From Gammaproteobacteria bacterium (GTDB lineage: Bacteria; Pseudomonadota; Gammaproteobacteria; SZUA-229), in assembly GCA_027858635.1 (NCBI GenBank), contig JAQICG010000399.1, positions 1-7,490 on the forward strand: a DNA stretch of 7,490 nucleotides. The letters run 5' to 3'. Made by a program: the position numbers and the translations under genes. Positions 1 to 5,357 of this stretch are shown here, one piece after another; the first letter of the stretch is position 1; the number at the start of each line of letters is the position of its first letter. Under the pieces are notes generated by a model, which was given only the letters and a program-made list of their open reading frames with translations, ran no database searches and had not been told where the DNA came from.

Positions 1-72
1 TCTCAATGCCTTAATTGTTTTTCATGCGCCAGCATAAAATAGAAAAGCGTTTTTCTATCCCCATTCGCCTTG

Positions 73-200
73 CCGAGCACTTCGGCTTTGGTAGGGTCAC
101 AATTCAGGGATGAATTGTGAGGTTCGTCGAGCAGGAGCGAGTTGAACCGACCCGTTGGCAAAGTTGAAGTGCTCGGGAACCCCCAGTGCTTTTCTGGGGG
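73..200 (+). other. Branched (cloverleaf-like) fold of repeat copy 1
   Basis: The closing stem pairs 73-90 with 159-176: 16 Watson-Crick pairs plus two G·T pairs (84·165, 85·164). It encloses two arms. The first arm pairs TCACAATTC (97-105) with GAATTGTGA (112-120) around the loop AGGGAT. The second arm pairs GGTTC (121-125) with GAACC (144-148) around a large loop containing CGAGC, GGA and GCGAG. Just outside the closing stem, CCCCCAG (180-186) pairs with CTGGGGG (194-200) around TGCTTTT. The equivalent region of copy 2 (541-669) keeps every stem with different sequence. The G·T pairs would be A·C mismatches on the other strand, so plus is the likely folded strand. Whether the molecule is RNA or single-stranded DNA is unknown. 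Confidence 0.6.
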
Positions 201-226
201 CAAGGTGTTTGGCGGCGTTTTCTTTG

Positions 227-262
227 GGTACTTTCTTTGTCGCTGCTGACAAAGAAAGTACC
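227..262 (+). other. 15-bp perfect hairpin in repeat copy 1
   Basis: GGTACTTTCTTTGTC (227-241) is perfectly complementary to GACAAAGAAAGTACC (248-262) around the loop GCTGCT. The matching hairpin in copy 2 is 772-805. No T-run follows it on either strand, so it does not look like an intrinsic terminator. Confidence 0.75.
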
Positions 263-540
263 TCGCCCGTGGGTGCGGGAACCCACTACCCGCCATGTTA
301 AAAATTATTACGAAGGCTTGATAGTTTCACAAAAGCACAAACATGGATACCGGCCTACGCCGATATGACGGAACGAAAGACATTAGCATATATGTCAGTT
401 CATGAGGGTATAGGAATCCATTACCCATGAAATATCATACTTCTAATACGGAAAGCGCTGTAGGGCGCAATGTATTGCGCCGTATGTCTCATGCGCTAGC
501 ATGAGATAAATAGCGCTTTTAACCCCCCCTTTACAACCTG

Positions 541-669
541 CCTCAGCTTTCGACTTTGGTAGCGGCAATTCGCCAGGGATGGCGAATTGAGGCCTGCGAG
601 CGGGATTGCGAGTCAGGCCGACGCGTAGGCAAAGTTGGAAGCTGTGGCTCGCCCGGTGGTTTTCCGGGC
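541..669 (+). other. Branched (cloverleaf-like) fold of repeat copy 2
   Basis: The closing stem pairs 541-558 with 630-647: 15 Watson-Crick pairs, two G·T pairs (550·638, 552·636) and one T·T mismatch (543·645). Arm one pairs CAATTCGCC (566-574) with GGCGAATTG (581-589), loop AGGGAT, the same loop as in copy 1. Arm two pairs GGCCTG (591-596) with CAGGCC (614-619), with an inner loop again containing CGAGC, GGA and GCGAG. The outer arm pairs GCCCGG (651-656) with CCGGGC (664-669), loop TGGTTTT. Loops are conserved and stems are rewritten with pairing kept. Confidence 0.6.
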
Positions 670-693
670 AGGTTGTTATGGGCGGCATTTTTA

Positions 694-765
694 CAAAACA
701 CGTCCTGTGTTTTGCCCTGCGGGCCAGCAATAAATTGGCTGTTCAAATTCGCTCCCGGCGAATTT
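694..765 (+). other. Extra hairpins found only in repeat copy 2
   Basis: CAAAACAC (694-701) pairs with GTGTTTTG (707-714), and AAATTCGC (745-752) pairs with GCGAATTT (758-765); both have 5-base loops. A weaker GCCA/TGGC pairing (723-739) lies between them. Copy 1 has only about 15 bases in the corresponding interval, so this is a gain in copy 2 or a loss in copy 1. Confidence 0.6.
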
Positions 766-771
766 AGTCTC

Positions 772-805
772 GTTAGTCTTTTGTTGCTGTAGACAAAAGA
801 GTAAC
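772..805 (+). other. Long hairpin in repeat copy 2
   Basis: 772-784 pairs with 793-805 at 12 of 13 positions (the mismatch is G776·G801) around a loop containing TGCTGT. It is the counterpart of the 15-bp hairpin at 227-262, with different stem bases and a similar loop. Confidence 0.6.
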
Positions 806-1038
806 ACGCCCGTGGGTGCGCGAACCCACTACCCGCCATGTTAAAAATTATTACGAAGGCTTGATAGTTTCACAAAAGCACAAACATGGATACCGGCCTA
901 CGCCGGTATGACGGAACGAAAGACATTAGCGTATATGTCAGTTCATGAGGGTATAGGAATCCATTACCCATGAAATATCAGATTTCTAATACGGAAAGAT
1001 AAAATCAGGATCTCTCACATGCGTTCGAGATGACAGGT

Positions 1039-1074
1039 AAAAAAATTCGTTGGTATAGGTATGCCTATACCAAC
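1039..1074 (-). terminator. Intrinsic terminator of the DAHP synthase gene
   Basis: GTTGGTATAGG (1049-1059) pairs perfectly over 11 bp with 1064-1074 around a 4-base loop. Read on the minus strand, the hairpin begins about 5 bases after the stop codon of the DAHP synthase gene. It is followed, after three bases, by seven T (1045-1039), the usual arrangement of a Rho-independent terminator. Confidence 0.8.
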
Positions 1075-1079
1075 AAAAA

Positions 1080-2135
1080 TCAAACTATCCGTCTAGCCTG
1101 AACCGCTGTCGCTAACTCCCGTAACAAAACTACCGTCGATTCCCATGAAATACAGGCATCGGTGATGCTTTGACCGTAGGCTAATTCTTTATCGACAACA
1201 ACATCCTGACGTCCTTCTACCAGGTGACTTTCGATCATGACGCCGATGATGCGTTTATCACCTGTGCTTACCTGATCGGCGACATCGTGGCAGACGTCAA
1301 TCTGGCGGAGGTAATCTTTGTTGCTGTTGGCGTGTGAACAATCGACCATTAACGATGAACGTAAACCGCTTTTTTCTAACTGCTCGGCGGCGAGCTGGAT
1401 GTTTGCGGCATCGTAATTGGGTACGGTGCCGCCGCGCAGGATGATGTGGCAGTCATCGTTGCCGGTGGTGGAGAAGATCGCGGAGTGGCCTTCTTTGGTG
1501 AGCGACATGAACACGTGGGGACGCGAGGCGGCGTGCACGGCGTCGATGGCGATTCTGAAGCCGCCGTCGGTGCTGTTTTTGAAGCCGATGGGACAGGACA
1601 GACCGGAGGCCAGTTCGCGGTGACCCTGACTTTCGGTGGTGCGTGCGCCGACCGCGCCCCAGCTGATCTGGTCGGCAAGGTATTGCGGGCTGATCAGGTC
1701 GAGAAATTCGGTACCGGCAGGCACTCCGGCTTTGGCGAGGTCGAGCAGCAGACTGCGGGCCAGACGCAGGCCTTTGTTGATGTGGAAGCTGCCGTCCATG
1801 TTCGGGTCGTTGATCAGGCCTTTCCAGCCGACGGTGGTGCGTGGTTTTTCGAAATAGACGCGCATTATGATGCACAGATCTTCGCTCAGCTCATCGATTA
1901 ACGGCTTGAGACGTTGCGCGTAGTCGCGCGCGGCATCGGGGTCGTGGATGGAACAGGGGCCAACTACCACGACCAGACGATCGTCTTCGCCATGCAGAAT
2001 TTTATGAATAGCGTCGCGATGGTGATACACCGTTTCGGAGGCCTGTTCATCCAGGGGGAATTCTGCGTGCAGTTGCGCCGGAGGAAGCACTTCCTGCAGG
2101 CCGGCTATGCGGACGTCGTCGGTTTTATAAATCAT
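1080..2135 (-). CDS. aroG: 3-deoxy-7-phosphoheptulonate (DAHP) synthase, AroG-like class I
   Basis: This enzyme condenses phosphoenolpyruvate and erythrose 4-phosphate to DAHP, the first step of the shikimate pathway in the cytoplasm. The 351-residue product aligns with E. coli AroG without gaps up to the active-site residues: metal ligands C61 (GPCSIHD), H268 (DCSHANS), E302 (MIESHLVEG) and D326 (SITDAC), and substrate-binding K97, R165, K186 and R234. Positions known to line the phenylalanine feedback site in AroG are mostly kept (D6, D7, D146, Q151, S180, F209, S211), which favours the Phe-sensitive type over AroF or AroH. Position 147 is Leu rather than Met, and 221 is Phe rather than Val. 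The ATG start follows a weak purine-rich stretch. A likely promoter (2173-2201) and a terminator (1039-1074) suggest the gene can be transcribed alone. I see no TyrR-type operator. Effector specificity is inferred from residues only. Confidence 0.95.
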   Translation of the reverse strand: MIYKTDDVRIAGLQEVLPPAQLHAEFPLDEQASETVYHHRDAIHKILHGEDDRLVVVVGPCSIHDPDAARDYAQRLKPLIDELSEDLCIIMRVYFEKPRTTVGWKGLINDPNMDGSFHINKGLRLARSLLLDLAKAGVPAGTEFLDLISPQYLADQISWGAVGARTTESQGHRELASGLSCPIGFKNSTDGGFRIAIDAVHAASRPHVFMSLTKEGHSAIFSTTGNDDCHIILRGGTVPNYDAANIQLAAEQLEKSGLRSSLMVDCSHANSNKDYLRQIDVCHDVADQVSTGDKRIIGVMIESHLVEGRQDVVVDKELAYGQSITDACISWESTVVLLRELATAVQARRIV

Positions 2136-2172
2136 TCTGTCTTCGTAGTTAATCGTTTTATAAGAATGTTTG

Positions 2173-2201
2173 ATTATAACGAATTAAGCCGACGAATTCA
2201 G
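2173..2201 (-). promoter_or_regulatory. Predicted sigma-70 promoter of aroG
   Basis: On the minus strand there is a perfect TATAAT (2178-2173), with a weak -35 CTGAAT (2201-2196, three of six consensus matches) 17 bases upstream. It lies in the 78-base gap after the HAD gene, about 40 bases before the aroG start. It was found by eye. Confidence 0.5.
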
Positions 2202-2213
2202 CGGCGCGATGGT

Positions 2214-2945
2214 TTAATTAGCCTGCAACTCATTGAGTATTTCCGGCAGGGCTGTCAGGGTCTCGATTTCCCGGTCGGCCTGATACTCGCCGTGCGGCCA
2301 TGTTTGCCCAAGCCGGTTCAGCCAGATGCTACGAATTCCGGCCTCAAAGGCGGCTGAAATATCGCGATAGGGGTCGTCACCGATGTGCAGAATTTCACCG
2401 GCACTCAGTCCTGTTCTCTCGAGCACACCGGCAAAAAATCGGGGGTGCGGTTTCTGGTGGCCGACTTCGGCGGCGGAAAGCGAAAACTCGAACCAGTGCG
2501 CAACGCCGGTTTTATCGATGCTGGCATTACCGTTGGTGAGCGCGATCAGTCGATACTGTTTTTTTAAAGCGTCCATGACCGGCGTGACATCGTCGTAGAG
2601 AGTAATCTGCTGGCGCGCCTGATAGAAGACTTCGAAAGCTTCGTTGACCCACCCCGTTTCCAGTTTCATCTCCTGCGCCAGTGCTTTGAGCGACTCGATG
2701 CGTAATGCCGACATGTCGTGCGACAGATCCTGGCGTTGTTGTAGAAAATCCATCCGGTGGCTGCGTAGGGCCACCTGATCAAAACGGCGGGTAATTTCCG
2801 GCACCCGCTGCTGCATCCAGTCGTACAGCGTCTGTTCGGCCTGCATGAGAGTGGGCTTGCACGGCCATAAGGTATCGTCGAGATCGAAGCTGAGCAGTTT
2901 TATTTTTCCGGGTTCAGTCATAGCGGTATGGCCGGGCAGCGCCAT
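2214..2945 (-). CDS. HAD-superfamily hydrolase, YigB-like
   Basis: This is probably a small-molecule phosphatase of the haloacid dehalogenase superfamily, subfamily IA, acting in the cytoplasm. All four HAD motifs are visible: I, FDLDDT (nucleophile D21, acid D23); II, ALTNGN (T137); III, K165 in a QKPHP context; and IV, GDDPYRD (D190, D191). A helical cap region lies between motifs I and II (about 30-125). Overall layout and the FDLDDTL, TNGN and EILHIGDD stretches resemble E. coli YigB, an FMN phosphatase, but the substrate cannot be read from sequence. The chosen ATG overlaps the stop of the upstream SPOR-like gene as TGATG, which points to translational coupling. A second ATG eight codons in (2919-2921) would also give a complete domain, but it has no clear ribosome binding site. 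aroG lies 78 bases downstream. Confidence 0.9.
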   Translation of the reverse strand: MALPGHTAMTEPGKIKLLSFDLDDTLWPCKPTLMQAEQTLYDWMQQRVPEITRRFDQVALRSHRMDFLQQRQDLSHDMSALRIESLKALAQEMKLETGWVNEAFEVFYQARQQITLYDDVTPVMDALKKQYRLIALTNGNASIDKTGVAHWFEFSLSAAEVGHQKPHPRFFAGVLERTGLSAGEILHIGDDPYRDISAAFEAGIRSIWLNRLGQTWPHGEYQADREIETLTALPEILNELQAN

Positions 2946-3607
2946 CAGCGTTTGAAACGAACGATGAATCCATTCGCTGAAAATTGCTGCTGAAACGCGT
3001 CCAGCGCCTCTTGCGCGCTGCCCCTGGAGGCGAAATAACCGAAGCGAACATTGTAGCGGGGCTCGTCATTGCTATTTAGATACTCCAGCGAATAGGCGCT
3101 CAGGTTGGCCTCTCTCAGCAGCTCTTCTCTGGCAACCGCATTCGCCGAACTGCTGTACACGCCCTCCTGTATCGAATACTTCGCGATGGCTTCGGTGGCG
3201 TCATCGACGATGGCCGGTATCTTGATTGATGGTTCTGATGGCGCCTCGATTTGCGGCTCCGCAACCGGCTGCGCTGCGGCATTGTTAGGCAACGCCTCAG
3301 CCTGATCCGGCGCATCGGCGGCATCCACATCGATATCGGCGCCCGGATGTTCAAATTCCGGCACCTTTGCCTCCACCTCTGCCAGCGCCGAGATAGAGGC
3401 TACCGGTAACGCCAGTTCGACGGGATCGAGATTTGTTTTCCAGGTGCTGTCGGATTTTTCAAACCCCAGAATGTAACCCCCCATAAAAGTCATGAACACC
3501 AACAAGGCAACGCCCAGCCAGAGCACTTTCAAAATGCGATGATCCAGCAGGATCGGGGACATATAATACCGGCTTCTGGATCGGTGACGAATGTGGGGGT
3601 GACTCAT
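2945..3607 (-). CDS. Membrane-anchored SPOR-like domain protein
   Basis: This is a predicted bitopic inner-membrane protein of about 220 residues. Counting from the ATG at 3607, it has a basic, Arg- and His-rich cytoplasmic N-terminus (1-25) and one transmembrane segment (about 26-48, VLWLGVALLVFMTFMGGYIL). A Pro/Ala/Glu-rich, acidic linker follows (about 60-140). The C-terminal domain of about 75 residues (YSIQEGVY... RYNVRFGYFASRGSAQEALDAF... FIVRF) has the spacing and aromatic/Gly pattern of a SPOR domain, which in known proteins binds denuded peptidoglycan at division sites. The match is by pattern, so SPOR is likely but not certain. An alternative TTG start three codons upstream (3614-3616) is possible; I prefer the ATG, which has a GAG about six bases before it. 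It is coupled to the HAD gene by TGATG and divergent from the DNA glycosylase gene. Confidence 0.75.
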   Translation of the reverse strand: MSHPHIRHRSRSRYYMSPILLDHRILKVLWLGVALLVFMTFMGGYILGFEKSDSTWKTNLDPVELALPVASISALAEVEAKVPEFEHPGADIDVDAADAPDQAEALPNNAAAQPVAEPQIEAPSEPSIKIPAIVDDATEAIAKYSIQEGVYSSSANAVAREELLREANLSAYSLEYLNSNDEPRYNVRFGYFASRGSAQEALDAFQQQFSANGFIVRFKR

Positions 3608-3642
3608 AGAACTCAATTTATTGTTAAAGTTATAATATTTAA
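3607..3642. promoter_or_regulatory. Divergent promoter region between SPOR-like and DNA glycosylase genes
   Basis: This short AT-rich gap holds a perfect TATAAT on the plus strand (3631-3636), overlapping a TATTAT on the minus strand (3637-3632). No good -35 box is evident for either direction. The plus-strand -10 is so close to the glycosylase ATG (3643) that a transcript from it would begin at or near the start codon, or force use of the ATG at 3652. Confidence 0.35.
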
Positions 3643-4269
3643 ATGCGAACCATGAAAAACAAAGTTCTGACTGCCACCGAGTTTTTAAAAGCCGGTGTTG
3701 CCACCCTCAAAAAACTGATTGAGCGATACTGCCCCTGCACCCTGTTCGATGACAGCAGCCTGCTGCATCAATCGCATTTTCACGTTCTAGTCTGGGCCAT
3801 TATCAACCAGCAACTTTCAGTGCAGTCGGCCCGGGCCATTGAAAACAAGCTGTTCGCCAGACTCTCTGCTGCCGATTTCAGCGAACCGGCCATCTCCATT
3901 TTAACCGATGCGGAACTGGCCGCCTGCGGCTTATCCAAACAGAAAATAAAGTATATACGCGCTTTATGCAATGCCTGCCTGACAAAAGCCATTGTTCTGG
4001 AGACGCTGCCCGAAATGGATAACGCCGACATCGCCGATTGCCTGATTCAGCTGCCCGGCATCGGCCCCTGGTCGGTGGATATGTTCCTGATATTCTCACT
4101 CGGCCGACTCGATGTTTTACCGCTGGGCGATCTCGCCTTACGCAAATCTTTCGCCCGGCACTACCGCCTGCCGGAACAACCCGCGACGCATGACTATCTG
4201 GCGATTGCCGAGCGCTGGCACCCTTACGAAACCATCGCCAGCTGGTATTTATGGGCTGCTGTAGATTAG
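3643..4269 (+). CDS. DNA-3-methyladenine glycosylase, AlkA-type (HhH-GPD)
   Basis: This base-excision repair enzyme cleaves the N-glycosidic bond of alkylated purines in DNA. The 208-residue protein has the expected HhH-GPD core: IINQQLSVQSA (53-63), GLSKQKIKYIRAL (96-108), the hairpin LPGIGPW (137-143) and the putative catalytic Asp D163 (PLGDLALRK), followed by the family's C-terminal WHPYETIASWYLWA (192-205). It lacks the extra N-terminal domain of E. coli AlkA (282 residues) and corresponds to the shorter DNA glycosylase II form. No iron-sulfur cysteine cluster is seen at the C-terminus, which argues against MutY or endonuclease III. Neither ATG (3643 or 3652, MKNKVL) has a Shine-Dalgarno sequence, so the start is uncertain by three codons. 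It converges on the inositol monophosphatase family gene. Confidence 0.9.
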   Translation: MRTMKNKVLTATEFLKAGVATLKKLIERYCPCTLFDDSSLLHQSHFHVLVWAIINQQLSVQSARAIENKLFARLSAADFSEPAISILTDAELAACGLSKQKIKYIRALCNACLTKAIVLETLPEMDNADIADCLIQLPGIGPWSVDMFLIFSLGRLDVLPLGDLALRKSFARHYRLPEQPATHDYLAIAERWHPYETIASWYLWAAVD

Positions 4270-4286
4270 TAGAACAGAAAAGATTT

Positions 4287-4432
4287 TTCACCGCAGAGGC
4301 GCAGAGGGCGCAGAGAAAATCTTTTTATATAATTATTGGATGCGCCTGACTCATCTTATTAATAACGACAGAAGCGCATTTGAGCTAACCAAACTATGGT
4401 GTTCTCTGCGCCCTCTGCGCCTCTGCGGTGAA
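4287..4432. repeat. Perfect 31-bp inverted repeat between convergent genes, likely two-way terminator
   Basis: Arms 4287-4317 and 4402-4432 are perfect reverse complements (31 of 31), separated by 84 AT-rich bases. Each arm is a run of CGCAGAG-like units. Read rightward, the right arm is followed closely by TTTTGTTTTTT (4436-4446), which fits termination of the glycosylase transcript; leftward there is a shorter T-rich run. A diverged copy of the right arm occurs at 7451-7479 (26 of 29 identical), so this is a dispersed repeat family. Confidence 0.8.
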
Positions 4433-4459
4433 GCCTTTTGTTTTTTATTACAGTTTCAA

Positions 4460-5278
4460 TCAATGGCTATCGTTTAACGGAATACCAATCCACTGATACC
4501 AGTCTTCAAACAGACCGGCATCCTGTGCGGCGAACACCGAGCGGGTTTCGAGTCGGCCTCTGAACACCGGCTCGCCATCAAGCGAAAGGGATTGCCCGCC
4601 GACTTCGGCAAAAATCAGATGCCCGGCGGCGTAATCCCAGAGTTTCTGGCCGCCGTGCAAATAGACGTCAAAGCGCCCGGCTGACATCCAGCACCAGTCT
4701 ATCGCCGAGGAGCCGGAGTTGCGTTGCGAACCGTAGGGCTGCTCCTTGATCAGGCGGATCGTCAAATCTTCAGGCAGCCGTTTCATTTCAATTTCAGCGA
4801 CGATGCGATGGGCATGTCGGGTGGATTTGACCACGTTTAACTTTTCACCATTAAGGAAAGCGCCCTCGCCTTTTCTGGCGGTAAACAGCTCATCGCGCAG
4901 TGGGTCGTATATCAAGCCCAGCACCGTTTCGCCGGCGATGATCAGTGCGATGGAAACGGCGAACATGGGAACACCGGCGGCATAGTTATTGGTGCCGTCC
5001 AGCGGGTCGATGCACCAGTAGGCTTTGCCGCTGTCGATGACGCTCTGTTGTTCCACCTCGGTCATCTCCTCACCCAGCAAGGAAAATTGCGGCCAGGCCT
5101 GATTGAGCTCCCTGTCCAGCCTTAACTGCATGGCCAGATCGGCTTCGGTAATGACGCTGTCATCCTCCTTGTAGCTGAACTCGCGCTTGCCGAAACCAGG
5201 CAGCAGCTCTTCTCTGGCAGCAGGGATAACCATTTCCTGCAACTGCTGTAGATCATTATTGCTAAAGTTGAATGACAT
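4460..5278 (-). CDS. Inositol monophosphatase family protein
   Basis: This is a metal-dependent phosphomonoesterase of the IMPase/FIG superfamily, cytoplasmic. The 272 residues show the family's motifs in order: VITEADLAMQ (42-51, D46), LLGEE (67-71, E70), motif A DPLDGTNNY (91-99, D91, D94, T96) and motif B WDYAAGHLIFAEVGG (214-228, D215). These supply the Mg-binding and catalytic residues, so the enzyme should be active. Length fits SuhB, CysQ and HisN-type enzymes. The substrate (inositol phosphate, 3'-phosphoadenosine 5'-phosphate, histidinol phosphate or another) cannot be decided here. The ATG has a GAG about nine bases upstream. The short-chain dehydrogenase gene ends 79 bases upstream on the same strand, so the two could be co-transcribed; the 31-bp inverted repeat lies just downstream. 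Confidence 0.92.
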   Translation of the reverse strand: MSFNFSNNDLQQLQEMVIPAAREELLPGFGKREFSYKEDDSVITEADLAMQLRLDRELNQAWPQFSLLGEEMTEVEQQSVIDSGKAYWCIDPLDGTNNYAAGVPMFAVSIALIIAGETVLGLIYDPLRDELFTARKGEGAFLNGEKLNVVKSTRHAHRIVAEIEMKRLPEDLTIRLIKEQPYGSQRNSGSSAIDWCWMSAGRFDVYLHGGQKLWDYAAGHLIFAEVGGQSLSLDGEPVFRGRLETRSVFAAQDAGLFEDWYQWIGIPLNDSH

Positions 5279-5357
5279 ATATTTTTCTCGTATTAATTAA
5301 GCGAAACTATTCGGTGCATTTAACGCCGTGGCGAAAAAGCGGCCCGGTGAAATGTGC

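Larger units (their letters stand above)
1..455 (+). repeat. Structured intergenic tandem repeat, copy 1 (left end may lie outside window)
   Basis: This is the first of two direct copies of a composite repeat. The left part (about 4-262) is almost entirely self-complementary, with hairpins at 20-39 and 41-56, a branched fold at 73-200 and a 15-bp hairpin at 227-262. The right part (264-455) matches 807-998 at a constant offset of 543 with no gaps and five substitutions (278, 363, 388, 438 and 440). The right part also holds a GTGGGT/ACCCAC hairpin (269-286) and a dispersed ATACCGG palindrome (347-366) that is imperfect here. The copy starts within a few bases of the window edge, so an array may continue to the left. 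I see no convincing gene in it: minus-strand frames of up to 97 codons are open, but they run through the stems and diverge in the other copy. Confidence 0.85.
456..998 (+). repeat. Structured intergenic tandem repeat, copy 2
   Basis: This is the second copy of the composite repeat. It begins with a GGCGCAA/TTGCGCC hairpin (464-481), then an 8-bp hairpin TCTCATGC/GCATGAGA (487-506) that corresponds to the imperfect one at 20-39 in copy 1. The branched fold lies at 541-669. Copy 2 then has extra sequence absent from copy 1, with hairpins at 694-714 and 745-765, before the shared long hairpin at 772-805. The right part (807-998) is about 97% identical to 264-455 and has an intact ATACCGG/CCGGTAT palindrome (890-909). 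Left-half sequence identity to copy 1 is low by eye apart from the loops and a few anchors such as CTTTGGTAG and GGCAAAGTTG. No protein-coding gene is convincing. Confidence 0.85.

Noticed and set aside
541..669. tRNA or tRNA-like gene, because of the cloverleaf shape
   Set aside because: Arm lengths, loops and the 18-position closing stem do not fit a tRNA; there is no T-loop GTTCGA-type sequence and no anticodon arm in the right place.
745..805. Integron attC site, because of folded single-strand structure and a GTTAG motif
   Set aside because: The paired 7-base core sites (GTTRRRY and RYYYAAC) are not found at the ends of the fold, and there is no integrase or gene cassette pattern.
3..839. 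Minus-strand open frames of 95-98 codons (3-296, 443-730, 543-839), two of which share the N-terminus MAGSGF.HPRA
   Set aside because: They run through the stems and loops of the repeat, diverge strongly between copies apart from what structure explains, have Pro/Arg/Ser-rich low-complexity translations and no ribosome binding site that I can see. They are better explained by the folded element.
1..1000. CRISPR array
   Set aside because: There are only two long, diverged units and no short regular repeats with unique spacers; no cas genes are in the window.
1..1000. Retron, with the structured repeats as its non-coding RNA
   Set aside because: No reverse transcriptase is encoded in the window, and the closing stem is inside the unit rather than flanking an msr-msd layout I can recognise.
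1446..1901. Long plus-strand open frame (151 codons) inside the DAHP synthase gene
   Set aside because: It is antisense to a clearly real, fully conserved enzyme gene; the open frame follows from GC-rich codon use.
2136..2213. Attenuator leader or TyrR operator upstream of aroG
   Set aside because: The gap is only 78 bases, with no leader peptide rich in aromatic codons, no competing hairpins and no TGTAAA-N6-TTTACA-like box.
1914..2357. Plus-strand open frame of 147 codons spanning the aroG start, its promoter and the HAD 3' end
   Set aside because: It overlaps two well-supported genes antisense, has no recognisable domain, and crosses a regulatory region.
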